Source: Metallyticus violacea (taxonomy: Eukaryota > Arthropoda > Insecta > Mantodea > Metallyticidae). From it: a DNA stretch of 64,000 nt. The notes under the pieces are model-generated. The model was not told the DNA's origin and made no database searches. It saw only the letters and a program-made list of their open reading frames with translations. Each line of letters starts with the position of its first letter. Position 1 is the stretch's first letter. A program made the translations under genes and the position numbers. The stretch lies in the NCBI GenBank assembly GCA_030762175.1, contig CM060834.1:33602501-33666500 (forward strand), given 5' to 3'. Below, in pieces: positions 24,111 through 35,500 of this stretch.

Positions 24111-25012
24111 TGTTAGCATATTTTAAGCCAACTCATGTGTTTCTAACTGGAAGAATTTAAGGGGAAAAAAAACATGAGACCTTTGAACTTGAACACATCT
24201 CGTATTTCATTTGGTAGAGTGATCATAAATTCATTAAATATGGAATTATTTACCGAGATGGAGTTCTCGTGAACTTAAATCTCACAACAGAGCACGTTTT
24301 CAAACAGAACATTAAGGGAACGTACAATGTGCTTCAAAAGGTTTAATGAAATGCACATTTTTCAATAATGTATAGCAGTATCTCGCTCTTCACAGTATCA
24401 ATTACTCTGAACTATAGACAGATACTGAAAATAGTCTACTGCTATAAGAGGACTACAGAGAAGCACGCGCAAAGTTGATTTTAGATTCTAAGCCTTCCTT
24501 TGTTTCTTTTTTCTTTGTCCTATCCTACTTGAAATTGGGTTTTCAACTACATAACAACTTTTCTCTGTTACAAATGTCATATATAAAAGCATGAAAGGAA
24601 TTCGACACAAAGTGTCTATTGGATCAACAATTTCCAAGTAAAGACGGAAGAGAGGCAAACAAAGTTAGCAAATGAACTGGAAAGGTGAAAGAGGAATGAA
24701 AATGGAAAAAGCGGAAACTTTTGTAAGTAAAGAACATAGATTGTGTACGTCTAGAAATGATAGATGCATTTAGTCAAAATGTATTCCGAATATGCATATA
24801 ACTTATAGTACATTAACATTTGTCGATTAGATTTAATTATCTGGTTATTAAATTTTACTCTACTGATCCAGTGACCACCTACTTTAGAGAAAACCCCACA
24901 CTAGTATTTCCACTTTAGATACTTAAAGAAAACATTGCTTGGGTTCGAATAAACCAAATTGCACTAAAATTCACTTATTAGCATTTTACTTACATCAGAA
25001 TTCAACGGGAGT
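24111..25012. other. Non-coding stretch, probable intron
   Basis: AT-rich; no repeat family, exon-like block or RNA gene recognised. Confidence 0.4.
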
Positions 25013-25935
25013 ACGAGGGGCATTCAAAAAGTGTTGTAAGTGTCACCTTAAAGTCAAAGCTAGGAATAGATTAGAAAACCCAACCTCACAATCTTTCAAA
25101 GTGCTCTCCAGAGTACAGTGCAACCCCCAGTCAAATGCACTAAGGTACTCGGACTGAGATATTGTCAACAGAGCTAAAATTATAGCTTGAGCAATGTTCT
25201 CCACTCGCCTTAAAGGTTTTCTAGTAATGTAAGATTGCACTTGAGGAAACAACCAGAAGTGGCACGGTGCAAGGTCAGGGCTGTAGGGTGGATCATCAAG
25301 CAATCTGATTTTGGCGATTTCCAGTTTCCTCAAATTTGCATCTGTCTGTGAGGAGGCGTGCAAAAGCAGCAGCCTTGAAGCTCCTGTCTTTGGACGCCGC
25401 CGCCTCAGTTCTTCAAATAAAGGATCCAAAATAGTGCCATAGTATTCTCCATTCATTGCCATTCCTTCTGGTACACAGTCAACCACTGATGGTCCTTCAA
25501 AGTTAAAGAAAACAGCCATCATTCGCTTTTGAGAACGAAACTTTTGCTCAAGAACAGCTGGTCTTGGCCACTCTCATTACCCACACATAGTTCTGAGCTT
25601 TATTTGGGGGTTATGGTAATAAAACCAACTTTCATCACTAGTGCTATATCTGTCAAACGTCTAGGACAATTTGGTGGAAACATGCTCAGCAATTTCCTTG
25701 TACATTCCTTTCTCCTCTTCTTCTCTTCATTGCCTAGGGAATGTGTAGCCCATTTTGCACAGCTTTTTCGCAGCTTTAACTGTTCACTCAATGTTGCCAA
25801 CAAAGATACTCACTCACTTCTACATTTAGTATTTCAACACTAATATGTCGATTTTCCTGAACCAAGTTCCTCACTCTTTGAATTGTTCTCTAGCTTCAAC
25901 AGGCCAGCCAGAGCGAGGGATTGAAGGCCTAAATG
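25013..25935 (-). mobile_element. Mariner transposon, one end present, transposase decayed
   Basis: The left edge starts at a TA followed by CGAGGGGCATTCAAAAAGTG, a typical mariner inverted end; no matching right end was found. The minus-strand transposase includes PRSGWPVEARE near 25910, RVRNLVQENRHISVEIL near 25850, LRKSCAKWATHSLG and CPRRLTDIALVMKVGF (25600-25803), MAVFFNFEGPSVVDCVPEG (25480 downward) and DPPYSPDLAPCHFWLFP (about 25250). All three catalytic Asp positions look lost: the WFYY-type block reads GFITI, the HDNARPH block reads HASSQT, and the APCDF block reads APCHF. The 159-codon frame 25043-25522 is the longest open frame in the window. Confidence 0.85.
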
Positions 25936-27049
25936 CACTTTGTCATTATAACAGAAATGTTTATAGATACTTGCATCTCTGTTTCATATTTTGTATATAC
26001 GATAACCAAATCATTCATTAATCTCTTTTCAATTTTTACCTCACTATAAACTTTATATGATCTTGCCAATTAGAGAATAACCGCGAAATTTCGGAAATTA
26101 ACGAATCATAGCAGTATAATTCTTGAATGTACAGTGAAACACCAGTGCGATTAATTTTTAATAAATCATGCAGGCGTTTCAGCTGTTTCTATAATGAAGG
26201 TTTCTCTTTTCCAAAAGTTTAATCGATTCCACAATAAATTAAATATCTTTAGGCCAAATAACTATAAAATAATATCTCAAATAATGCATTAACTAAATAA
26301 GTAAAACATCGTCAACGAACTTAAACTATCGACCGACTTCTGTAAAGTATACGAGTTGTACATAGCGTATTTAAACTGAGCCATCTCGCTTGGCGCATAA
26401 AGAGAGCGTGTCCATGTCTTAACACGAGCAAGTCAAACGTTTTACTGCGGTGCTATGCTTGATAAACTTCAAATGAGAGTGACGAAAACACAGCCAGAAG
26501 TGTTACAGGAAGTTTTATCTGAATTTTCTAATCAACATTTGTCATCTTCGTTTTTACATTAACTTTTTATATTTCAAAGAGACAACACTCTTTCTTAAAG
26601 GATGATGTATCTGATTAACGGGTATCATTAATGTTTAAAATGGAGACGTGAACAATTTTAGCATAAACGAATTTCTTAGCTCGGAGCGTACACAGGCTTT
26701 TCATCGGCAACTGCTGGCGTGCCTGCCAAGAACGCAAATGCGTTTGGCAGTGGAATATTGAATTGATCACTCTGTATTATCGCCTTACTGTTCGATAATT
26801 CTCGACTATTTAATTCTTGTGTCAATAAATAAGTGACCTGTCGGCGGTTTCTTATTTTTATTTGTTACTTAGTACAGTTGTTTCAATATACTTCAAGGTA
26901 AACACAGGTCGATTTAAATCTTGAATGATAAAACGAGAAACATTATTACTAGAATAATCTCGATCCCTTCATTTGGTTATCCCTTATAATTTGGTTTTCG
27001 GAATCACTTCTACAGCACCACAAGAACTGTATATTAATCTACTTGTTTC
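25936..27049. other. Non-coding stretch, probable intron
   Basis: AT-rich without recognisable coding or repeats. Confidence 0.4.
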
Positions 27050-27480
27050 AGATTTCTTGTTCTAAACAACTTCAAAGATAGTGTTGTGTTTCCAGATTGA
27101 GTGTTTGCCTTTTCCTGCTTTTTTCCAGGACACTTTTCTCCTCGTAAGCCACCGCGTAGCAAATGAGACCCATGAGAATCTATTATTGCACTGGAGCTAG
27201 TGTCAGAGATGCTGTTATTTTTCCTTTCTTCATCTAGGGGCTCCGTGGATACTGGAGCGGAAATAATATCGTGGAAAGGGGATGGTGCCTCGGGTTCCGC
27301 AATGGAAAGTTGCAAGAAAGAATCGAGAGGCAAAGCGAAAGAAGAGAGAACGAGAGAGAGAGAGAGGGAGCAAGAGGAAGATTACGGCCGATCTCGGGAG
27401 AAATAGCCCACAGTTTTCACGAGGTCGAAGACCAGTAATGACGGGTGCATTGACCTTTTCTGGTATCCGTCGATGAGCTT
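27050..27480. other. GC-elevated block with GA-rich tract; unidentified open frames
   Basis: Base composition rises here, and frames stay open on both strands. The minus-strand frame 27034-27333 is Ser/Glu/Lys-rich (SSSAIIDSHGSHLLRGG among its residues), and a second minus-strand frame spans 27230-27484. Overlapping open frames on both strands across a (GA)n-rich tract (27350-27366) usually reflect composition rather than coding. An untranslated exon, promoter-proximal block or retroelement piece are all possible. I recognise no protein family. Confidence 0.25.
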
Positions 27481-28929
27481 TCAAACTATCTTCTTAGCGT
27501 GGCAAGGGTAGATTTATTTCACACTTTTCTGTATCCAATACCATTCCTATTGGTAAATAGAACTCAATTTTAGTAATCCTCTATTTCCTTCAGGCGGACA
27601 ATTTGTGATAATGGAAGTTTTGAGACACATTTTAAAATAATTTTCGCATATCAAACTAAAAGGAAAGTTGTTACTATAGCATTAACCGGGTTCCAGGATT
27701 CCCTTACAGAGGTATAAGTAATGCTTACGTGAGGTTAAAAGTAACTTTCGCTTTTTGTTAAGGAATACAAGAAGTTGTAGATGCTAAAGACAAGCCTATT
27801 TTAATATTTAATATATTTTTTTTTAATTCTGAATGCACCAACCTTACATTCGAATCAAATTATTACTAGGCAAAATGCCTTTTCTATCTGGGTGGATATA
27901 ATTAAGAATTAGATAGAAATGAACATATTTCCTATAATTGGGGTCAGTAGGTCAGTTTTTAATTTGCCCTTTTTGCCTTCTGTTTCCTATTTTAAAGTCT
28001 AATAGCTTCCCCCCTCTGTTTCGGATCATTATGTTCTTTTCCGCGATTATTTGCGTATTTTTGAAAACACGTAAATAATTTAACATATTGAAGTGAAAAA
28101 GTTATAAAAATTTAATGGCATGTTCACCTCAAATAATATTTATTGAGAATCTTGTTAAACATTTATTTCTTTTCAAGCAGTCAAAAACTTTCTTCTCACT
28201 CCATTCATTTAATGTCTTTAAGTAGCAAAACCTTTATTAATGAAAGGAATGCATGGTTGCCTCGGGCATATGAATACCAGGAAATAGAGGGCATGAGGGA
28301 AATAATGTAATTTTGAATTGTTCTGGCAAATGACTTTATATCGATCTGCGCGAGACAATTCTAGGAAATGTGTGGGGATAGTAACTTCTCAGCTGCATAT
28401 ATGTTAACAAACAATTGCAAAGGAGAAAGATGAGTGGAACAGCTGACAATAAATCGTTTTTACAATGTGTTCAGACAGCAGTAAAAAATATACTAACCTG
28501 ATTCCCCTAAAAATGCCTAAGCGAAAATGAACTTGATCAGAAACCCCTGCGCATCTTTTGTTCATTCGCCAGGACTATTAAAACTACTTTGCTTTATCTT
28601 CAACATTTTCATGAAGCTGTGCTCGTTGAGATCAGCAAACAGCGCGTATCAGTTTTACGCTTCCTCACAGCTGGTGGCGCATAGACAATACGTCAGGTCC
28701 CATCACCTACCTCCCTTCTTAAGATGAGAATGCACAATCGGGTTTTCCCAATCTCGAAGAGATAAGTGCCAGAGAAAGGAAGAAGGTAAATTCTCTCTAA
28801 CAGGGAAATATACAAATGAGCTGTTAATCTGCTGTTGAACTTGTTAAAAGGCAACTCGAATGTTCGTGCTGAATTATTTATCATGTCGAAATTAAGTTCG
28901 TCGTTGAGTAGTAAATTACAATGCTATGT
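27481..28929. other. Mostly unassigned stretch, possibly 5' part of a hAT element
   Basis: The segment 27950-28010 has pyrimidine-rich motifs such as CCTATTTTAA resembling those downstream of the hAT fragment at 29070-29480. This is weak evidence that a decayed hAT element spans the interval. Otherwise nothing is recognised. Confidence 0.2.
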
Positions 28930-29500
28930 ACAAAAAAAAAAAAATCTCGAAATTGGAAAAAAGATGATACGCTAATTTCAATCATGGGTATCTTTGAAGA
29001 TGCAGTAAATCAACTTCTGCAAGTACCAGTAGAGAAAGGAAACAGTGTTATGAGAATTGTAAACGTGTTATGACTGCTCATGTGGATCTAGAAAAGCTTA
29101 AGATCGTTTGTGATGTCCTGAAAGGTGAATGTTTTGTTGTAACTGGTATGAATCCTTCCGAAATAGCTTGTTTTAAATATGCTCCAATCACTTCAGTGGA
29201 AGCAGAACGTTCTTTTCCAGATGAAAAATGTTCTCTCTAATAAGTGAAACTATGACAGTTGATACATTGAAAAAATTGTTGCTTATTACCAAAAAAAGTA
29301 AGCTTAAGTACTTTAATTGTGTAATAAGAAATTGTTAAGTATCTTATATACCTATTTTCTTTAATAATGAGTGATATTACTCTTGTTTTTCACTTTTAAT
29401 AAATACCTATTTTAATTATATTACTGCCTATTTTCTGTATTTTAAGTGCATATTTGCCTGCCTATTTTAAACAAATAAATGCTTGAACTTTCGAACTTTG
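28930..29500 (+). mobile_element. hAT-family transposase C-terminal fragment
   Basis: The plus strand at 29070-29215 encodes LKIVCDVLKGECFVV, then NPSEIACFKYAPITSVEAER and SF. The P-x-T-S-V-E-A-E-R-S-F string is the hallmark of the hAT C-terminal dimerisation domain. After a 1-base shift, MTVDTLKKLLLIT matches the 'ENLKKYL' end of that domain (29250-29290). Upstream (28930-29070) a shorter related piece, QVPVEKGNSVMRIVNVL, precedes a stop. The catalytic core and the BED zinc finger are missing. The 3' flank has repeated CCTATTTTAA-like motifs. It is a truncated pseudogene. Confidence 0.75.
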
Positions 29501-29884
29501 TTTATTACCATTAGTTCTGGAAATACTGCTTTTTTTTAAACATTTATATAAGGATATCAAAGCTTTTTGTCGGCTTCAAAAATCAGATCACATTCTGAAG
29601 AAAATAATAATCTTTAATATTAAATATAATCGTCATCGTTATTGAGCACTTTCCACCAACGTGATGGAAGACTTATATGTGACAGAACTTTTAGGGCGGG
29701 AAGCAAAATATCCATCCAGTGTAGTGTCCAGATCGCAAAGGTTGGGAAAACGCGACAATCTAATACTGCAATGTATAGACAATATGATGAGTACGCTAGC
29801 GTCTCTCAACCAAGAACGACAATGGTTTCACCAATCAGCTTAATTCCATGTGGTTTTGCATTAACTTGCTAATTGTATATATCG

Positions 29885-30310
29885 AATTTTGTTGCGAAGA
29901 AACATATACTAGTGCAACTAGAGCGATTTTTAAATTTTGGATTTCAGATAAACCTCCACTCCTAATAGCTGAATTTCCCTGATTTTCAGGAACTATTGTT
30001 TTCTTATTTGCGGATTTCCGTTGCAGAAAAGCAAATATTGATGCCGCTAGAGAGATTTTTAAATGTTAGGTTTCACTCCCCTTCTAATAGTCCGATTTAA
30101 CTGATTTTCAGAAACTAGTTATATTTTATTTATCTCAATGGCATATATCGAGTTTCTTTTTTAAAAAAATTAAAATTGCGGCAGTTAGAGCGATTTTGAA
30201 TTTCACTTTAAATACCTACTTGGTTTCCAGGTAAGCCCCGACTCATGACCAATTTTGCTGGTAACGAACTCGATGAATCTTTGTTAATTGATCGTTATAT
30301 GCCAAGTTTC

Positions 30311-30350
<40 letters not shown>

Positions 30351-30395
30351 ACTGCGACTGCTAGAGCCTTAACAGACACACACACATTTTATTTC
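29885..30395. repeat. Diverged tandem repeat of about 130-175 bp, with GA microsatellite
   Basis: A core, roughly TGCGRCWGYTAGAGCGATTTT, recurs near 29912, 30043, 30178 and 30350, each time followed (where complete) by T/A-rich sequence, then an ACTCCTAAT/ACTCATGAC-like piece and an AATTT...CTGAT/GCTGG-like piece. Spacing is about 130, 138 and 174 bp. The third unit is interrupted by (GA)n at 30313-30342. A further isolated unit is at 45050-45215. The sequence has no coding content; it may be a degraded satellite or the subrepeats of an element. Confidence 0.65.
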
Positions 30396-31009
30396 ATAGT
30401 CATTTTCTGTGGCTAGTAGGAAATAGGAACTAAAAATATATTAACTCGTAGGCTTTAATCACAAAAGAATGTGAAATGTGCTAAAATGTGAACGGAACAA
30501 GGCAAAACAGTAATGCATTCTGTAACGTAACTGCTGAACACAGTGAACGTTCCGTATCACACTAATACAATAATAATTATCGCATGAATTACAGCATCCA
30601 GATGTACCCAAATGAATGTCCAGCACATTTCCGAAAGGAATGCCCGTTCATGAACATCTGGCTTCGATATTCTGGCACTTTCTAAATGTTCCATATTCCA
30701 TTTCTGATTGTGCTTTTCAGTAGGAAGTTGGCATAATTACCTTAATTAATCTTTGAAAAATTGAATTGATTTCCCAACAGACATTATTATTTAGTTTGTC
30801 AGTATTACAAGATATAATAATCATAGGTGGTTAGATCGGAGCATCGAGCTGGCTATGCTGTTACTGATAGCTCTGTATCTAACACTTCGTGAAATGGCGA
30901 TAGAAAACCTTTAGCTATATGTTCCGTCGCAGAGTCCTAGTTTAAAACACGAACAATTACGTTCTCTCACACACATATGATTGTTAATTATTTGGAATCA
31001 GAGTGCGAT
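30396..31009. other. Non-coding stretch, nothing recognised
   Basis: AT-rich sequence between the diverged tandem repeat and the tRNA-like segment, without identifiable features. Confidence 0.4.
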
Positions 31010-31230
31010 ACGAAAAACTTGAGGTCACGGCCGGACTCGAACCACGGGTGTCCTCCAGCGCGAGATGATCTATCTGGAAACATGTTAAGAACCCTGTCTA
31101 CGTCCGTGCAGTCCTGGTCTCTCGGTGTCCCTCTTACCTTATCCTTTCCTTCCGGAGGTGATCCTATTAGGGTGTGGGCACAAATGGGCAGCCATGAGCA
31201 AGGCTGAAGTACCGAAATATTCTTATCCTT
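31010..31230 (-). mobile_element. Possible tRNA-like SINE piece
   Basis: Minus-strand sequence near 31025-31055 contains GGTTCGAGTCCGGCC, a good RNA polymerase III B box. The segment 31015-31210 is more GC-rich than its surroundings. An A box is not obvious and there is no second copy in the window, so the call rests mainly on the B box. Confidence 0.3.
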
Positions 31231-31569
31231 GAAGCCGGAAATAAGGCTGCCTTTATTAATTTAATAACTAAAGGCTACAGAGTTATATTTATAAAGGCAT
31301 TATATTTGATAAGGATAATTGTTATGTATGTATATAAGAAAATCATTTTGAGATAGGTATAACAGGAATAGAAATAATTTGTAACTTGTAACTTACAAAA
31401 GGGTTTTGTATACATTTTGTGTAAAATATGTGAGAAAGAAACGGATATGTATACCTAACTCCACTCACTGACCGCTCCTTAGACAAGGCTGAAGAAAGGG
31501 TAAACTATCTTTTGTTAGGTCACGAACCTTCTACCCAGGAAATACTTAGGAGTTGACAATAAGAGAAAC

Positions 31570-32382
31570 ATGTGGCCGTAACGGGACAGTATTTAACAAA
31601 GTCAGAGGTAGCAATAATTTAAGAGAAAATGAAAATGTCAGAACGGAGACGAAAATGTTTTATTACAGGAAAGCCGAAAAATAGCCCATCAACACGTGCG
31701 TTATCTCCGAGAACATTTAGAAATCTACAAACTAAGGAAGGCAAAAGATTATCAATAGAAATCAGAATGTAAGGAAAGGGCCGAAATTTACGACAGGTTG
31801 TTCTGGGAAAATTCAAATTCGTGGGAAGACATTAGATCAGGGGGGAAAGAATAATTCTAGCCAATGGTCTTCGGATAAAAGTTAACGAATCAGGAGAACT
31901 TAGATACAAATAAATAATTTTAAGATAGCCAATGACGAACAAGTAACACAGAAATAAATAAAATACGAGGTAATTTAATTTAGCGAAAGGCGTGGCGATG
32001 TAGTAGAAAAACTAGAGTACAGAAGTCAGAGAGGCATTCGCACTCAGTAGACACATAGTCTTAGATTCAGATTCAGACATTCAGACATTCACGGAGACAT
32101 TCTCTCGCACATTCAGACCTTCGCAGATTGAGATTCAGACATTCAAGAGAAACAGGGACATCATACGAAAGACGCGAAAGAAATATACGGAATCAGAAAT
32201 ATACGAGTCATCCGAAAGTAATCAGTCTAGATCATTTCTAAAGTTCAGTTGAGGGCAGTGTAAATCATTTTCTAAAGTCAGTCTAAGTGTGTAGTGAGGT
32301 CAGCTACGAGCCGTCAGGAAGTAACCTGCTAAGTTATTAAATAAATTAAATGTTCAAACAGTGCCGGACTTATTAATACAGT
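31570..32382 (+). mobile_element. Candidate solo LTR
   Basis: A block starting TGTGGCCGTAACGGGACAG (31570) and ending near GTGAACA (32382) has LTR-like features: an internal run of short ATTCAGACATTCAGACATTC-type repeats (32062-32092), an AATAAATTAAA polyadenylation-like signal near 32341, and a TG...CA boundary. No internal gag-pol, primer-binding site or clear 4-6 bp duplication was found, so this rests on composition and layout only. Confidence 0.3.
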
Positions 32383-33153
32383 GAACAATCTCCTTCCCCC
32401 CTAACGACTTTCAAGTCGTTAAAAACAGTCTAAATTTACCCTGAGAACCCATCAATCCCCCTACATTAGAACAACTATATTAACCTACTGCAAATTAATC
32501 GACCTACAGTGGAACCCCCAATTCAAACCGTTCCATCCTCAAACAATCCAATCTAACATTATCCAGGGATTTAGGTAGCGTTTCTTTCGTGTTCCCCCTA
32601 GTAAGAAAAAGACAAACTAGTTCTTTAAAACAAGGAACATTTCGGAATGCCTGGAATGAATTGAACTCACTAATTCACTTACAAATATTAAAGACTCTAA
32701 TATACCATTAAAAATGACTATGTTGTGAATAAGATATTCCTACTTAAAAAATAAAATCTCACTTTTAACACTTGTATCATAAATCACCATTTCCGAAACG
32801 ATCGGTATACAAATTTTCAACATCAGTGCAAACTATGTTATAAAACATAATAAAATGTTTATTCTGAGCAGGTTACTCGAGTTGCTGGCTCCAGTTTTCA
32901 AGCAAATCGCTCCCTTCAAATTTTACTCCCTTCATGGTGTTTGCGCTTAAGAACATTAGATCCAACTTTTTTTTTCAGACATATAATCATCTAAAACTAT
33001 AATATTTTCAAAACATTTTTTGTTCCACTAATGCAGAACACAATTTGAACACTGGGAAGCTTTTTATTTTGTGAAACGGCAAGGAAAACTTTCAGCACAT
33101 GTTGTACTGAGAGCCTACAGTGGGATCTGCGCCAAAGCGAGCTGCTTTTGGAA
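32383..33153. other. Non-coding stretch, nothing recognised
   Basis: AT-rich sequence between the LTR candidate and the Cys-rich frame. Confidence 0.4.
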
Positions 33154-33375
33154 GAGGAAACATTTCATTTGCTTGCTACCATAGCAAAGCTTCTCACATA
33201 ACTCCCAAGTTTTTATTCTTCTGGCTGCCATCGGATGGCCACCATTACACTGTGATGCGGTTACAACTTTTCTGACATATTCCTTCGCATAGCAGTTACA
33301 ATAGTAGTCTGCATCAGGGATGCCAAAAGACGTTTTGCTGTTTGCAATAATATTAAAATTCGGTAGTTAAGGGGA
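33154..33375 (-). other. Unidentified cysteine-rich open frame, possible terminal exon
   Basis: A minus-strand frame runs from just after a stop (about 33375) to a TAG at 33154-33156. Core peptide pieces are FGIPDADYYCNCYAKEYV, TASQCNGGHPMAARRIK, TWELCEKLCYGSKQMKCF and LFQKQLALAQIPL. It has six Cys in a C-x-C ... C ... C-x3-C ... C arrangement, and the local GC content is higher than in the flanks. There is no ATG start; a weak acceptor (GCAAACAG near 33338) could begin an exon, with the stop ending the protein. The spacing resembles secreted disulfide-rich domains, but I recognise no family. It could equally be a transposon piece or a chance frame. Not assigned a function. Confidence 0.25.
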
Positions 33376-33944
33376 TAAGTCGTAGTATAGCTTTTAGTTC
33401 TTTATTTCAAGATAATAGATAGTTTTTTTTCCGTTGTTAGAGCTTGACATTTGTGCAAACGTGTTTTTGCTTTGATATTTAAATTATTTTATTAAAATAT
33501 TAATCTTGTTAATGTTATAGTATTTTGTTTACTTTATGGAATAAGATACAGTAAATAAAGTAAAATCTTGGTTATATGCAAATGTATATTACAATATTAT
33601 ATAATTTCAAAAAAAATTATTTTATGGATTTTTAAAGCGTTAGCTATAGGTTTAACATTAGTAATAAAAGTAATTAACCACTTGTATTTTATAGGGCATT
33701 AACTTTATCAACAATAAATTGTGGAAACTGCTCTAACCAACACTGTCTTCGAAAAAATTGTGCCAAAGTTATTATAGATAGGTTAAAATATCTCAAATAA
33801 ATTTCTAGCCAACGTCTTTTAGGGGTTTGTTTTGGGTAATTAAATGCAACTTGACCAGCTGTTTGTGTAGATATATGAGGAATTCCAAGAAGTAGTATCC
33901 ATTGCAAAGCGTTCAAAATATGACATAAGTTTGAAATGTTAGGT
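33376..33944. other. Non-coding stretch with one unassigned minus-strand frame
   Basis: A minus-strand frame of about 90 codons, with no ATG, ends near 33690 (pieces: WILLLGIPHISTQTAGQVAF, KQTPKRRWLEIYL). Its upstream limit coincides with the edge of the recurrent element at 33945. It matches nothing I recognise and is probably chance. Confidence 0.3.
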
Positions 33945-34505
33945 AGGGTGGGGTTATTTTGAGCTTACTTATTTGAGAGGTGAAGTCGGTGCAACCGAAA
34001 AAAGGGAACTAAAGTCGCAACGAATAAAGTTAGTATTTTATTTTAGTATTTATATTTTTACTGAAAGTATAAAAATGCATTTAAAACTGATAATAATAAG
34101 TTTGATACCTCTCAGCGGCAATACATGGCCGATATCTGAGTAGGAAATTCCGCATTTAGATTTTCTTTCGTAAGAACACGGCGATTCGGAACAATTTTCT
34201 TTTCATTGAAATATGCTATCTTTAGTAACTTTTTAACCAGTTGGTGAACAGTTTTTAGCCTGGAACACGATGGCCAGGATATTTTCATGCAAATCGCCTT
34301 ACTTCTTCTCTAAAAGAATTCGTTTTCACATATGTATGGTACATAAAACCCGTTCAAACTATATTTACGTGGTGGGATAATTAACAAAGAACAATTAGCA
34401 CACAAATTTGCACACCGAGTAATACATAAACGCACATCGCAGACAAAACCTCGCACAAATTACCATAAGCTGCTACCTGCACGTGTGTTATAACCTTTAT
34501 TATAG
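33945..34505 (-). mobile_element. Recurrent transposase-fragment element, copy B
   Basis: Minus-oriented copy of the element at 17870. Shared landmarks on the minus strand are TATTACTCGGTGTGCAAATT, GTGTGCTAATTGTTCTTTGT, a GGCGATTTGCATGAAAATAT coding piece (RRFA-KYPGHRVPG), GCCGCTGAGAGG and TTTCGGTTGCACCGAC. Stops break the frame. It lies only about 550 bp from copy C in the same orientation. Confidence 0.65.
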
Positions 34506-35049
34506 ATTTTTCTTATTTAACATTTTGTATTTTACAGACGGAAAAGAATGAAGACCGGAGGTGAGATGAGGAGCATGAAGAAAGGTGGAGCCAGGGGCAG
34601 AAGGCTCGAGGAGAAGAAAATGGTGGATATTAAATGATAATAATGGCGAAAAGTGTTTACGTGATTAGTATTTGAGGAAATGTGAGTGATAAAATTTAAT
34701 TCTAATATTAGATAAGATATATAAAATAAAAAAGCAATGGAGAGTATGTGTAGAGGAAGGTGCTGGTTACCAGTTCTTTGACCTTTCGCCTCCCGACGGT
34801 TAATATTAGTTCAGTTAGTTAGCTGCTACCAGCTATTGGTTATTTTACTGGTTTCAGTAGATTATATTTTCATTTAGTGTAGCGAGATTTAGTATTTTAT
34901 TTTAAGTCATTTTATTTTGTTTATATAATTATAGATTATGATCTGTAAAATTACTATGTAATGGTTATTAATTGATTAATAAATAAATTATACAATTTAG
35001 TAATATGTCCCAGTATAGGTAACAAGGTGCCAAGACGTAGTATTTCAGA
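34506..35049. other. Spacer between two copies of the recurrent element
   Basis: A purine-rich block (34550-34640, GAAGA/GGAG-rich) and AT-rich sequence. No coding signal. Confidence 0.35.
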
Positions 35050-35500
35050 TTTGATATTATTTTACTCTTTTTTGCATCTTGCAGAAAACATAAAAATGTA
35101 TTTAAAACGGATTATAAGAAGTACTAACCTGTGTTATAAAAGATATTGAAAATGATGCCCCTCAGAGGCAATACATTGCCGGCACCTACGTATTTCATCT
35201 AAATTTTCTTCCATTAGAACGCGATGAGTCGGAACACTTTTTTTTTAATTAAAAAATGCTATCTCTAGTAATTTTCTTGGTGAACATTTTTTCTACACGG
35301 AACATGATGGCCAGGATATTTTCGTGTGAATCGCCTTACTATTTCTCTACAAGAACCCGTTTTCACAGGTGTATCGCACATAAAATGTGTTCTTCAGTGC
35401 TATATAACTACCTATATGACGTGGTGAGATAAAAACAAAGAACAATTAGCACACACTTTACACACAGTGAAAGCACCGAGTAACACAAGAACGCATAACC
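35050..35500 (-). mobile_element. Recurrent transposase-fragment element, copy C
   Basis: Minus-oriented. It shares with the other copies TGTTACTCGGTGCTTTCACT, GTGTGCTAATTGTTCTTTG, AAGGCGATTCACACGAAAAT, GCCTCTGAGGGGCATCATTT and ATAACACAGGTTAGTACTTC. The coding remnant reads VRRFTRKYPGHHVP and is followed by frame breaks. It lacks the distal GGTTGCGGCT tail seen in copies A, B and E. Confidence 0.65.

Noticed and set aside
27200..27484. Overlapping charged frames (Arg/Glu-rich on plus, Leu/Ser/Arg-rich on minus)
   Set aside because: They are produced by the GA-rich tract; a real exon is possible but not supported.
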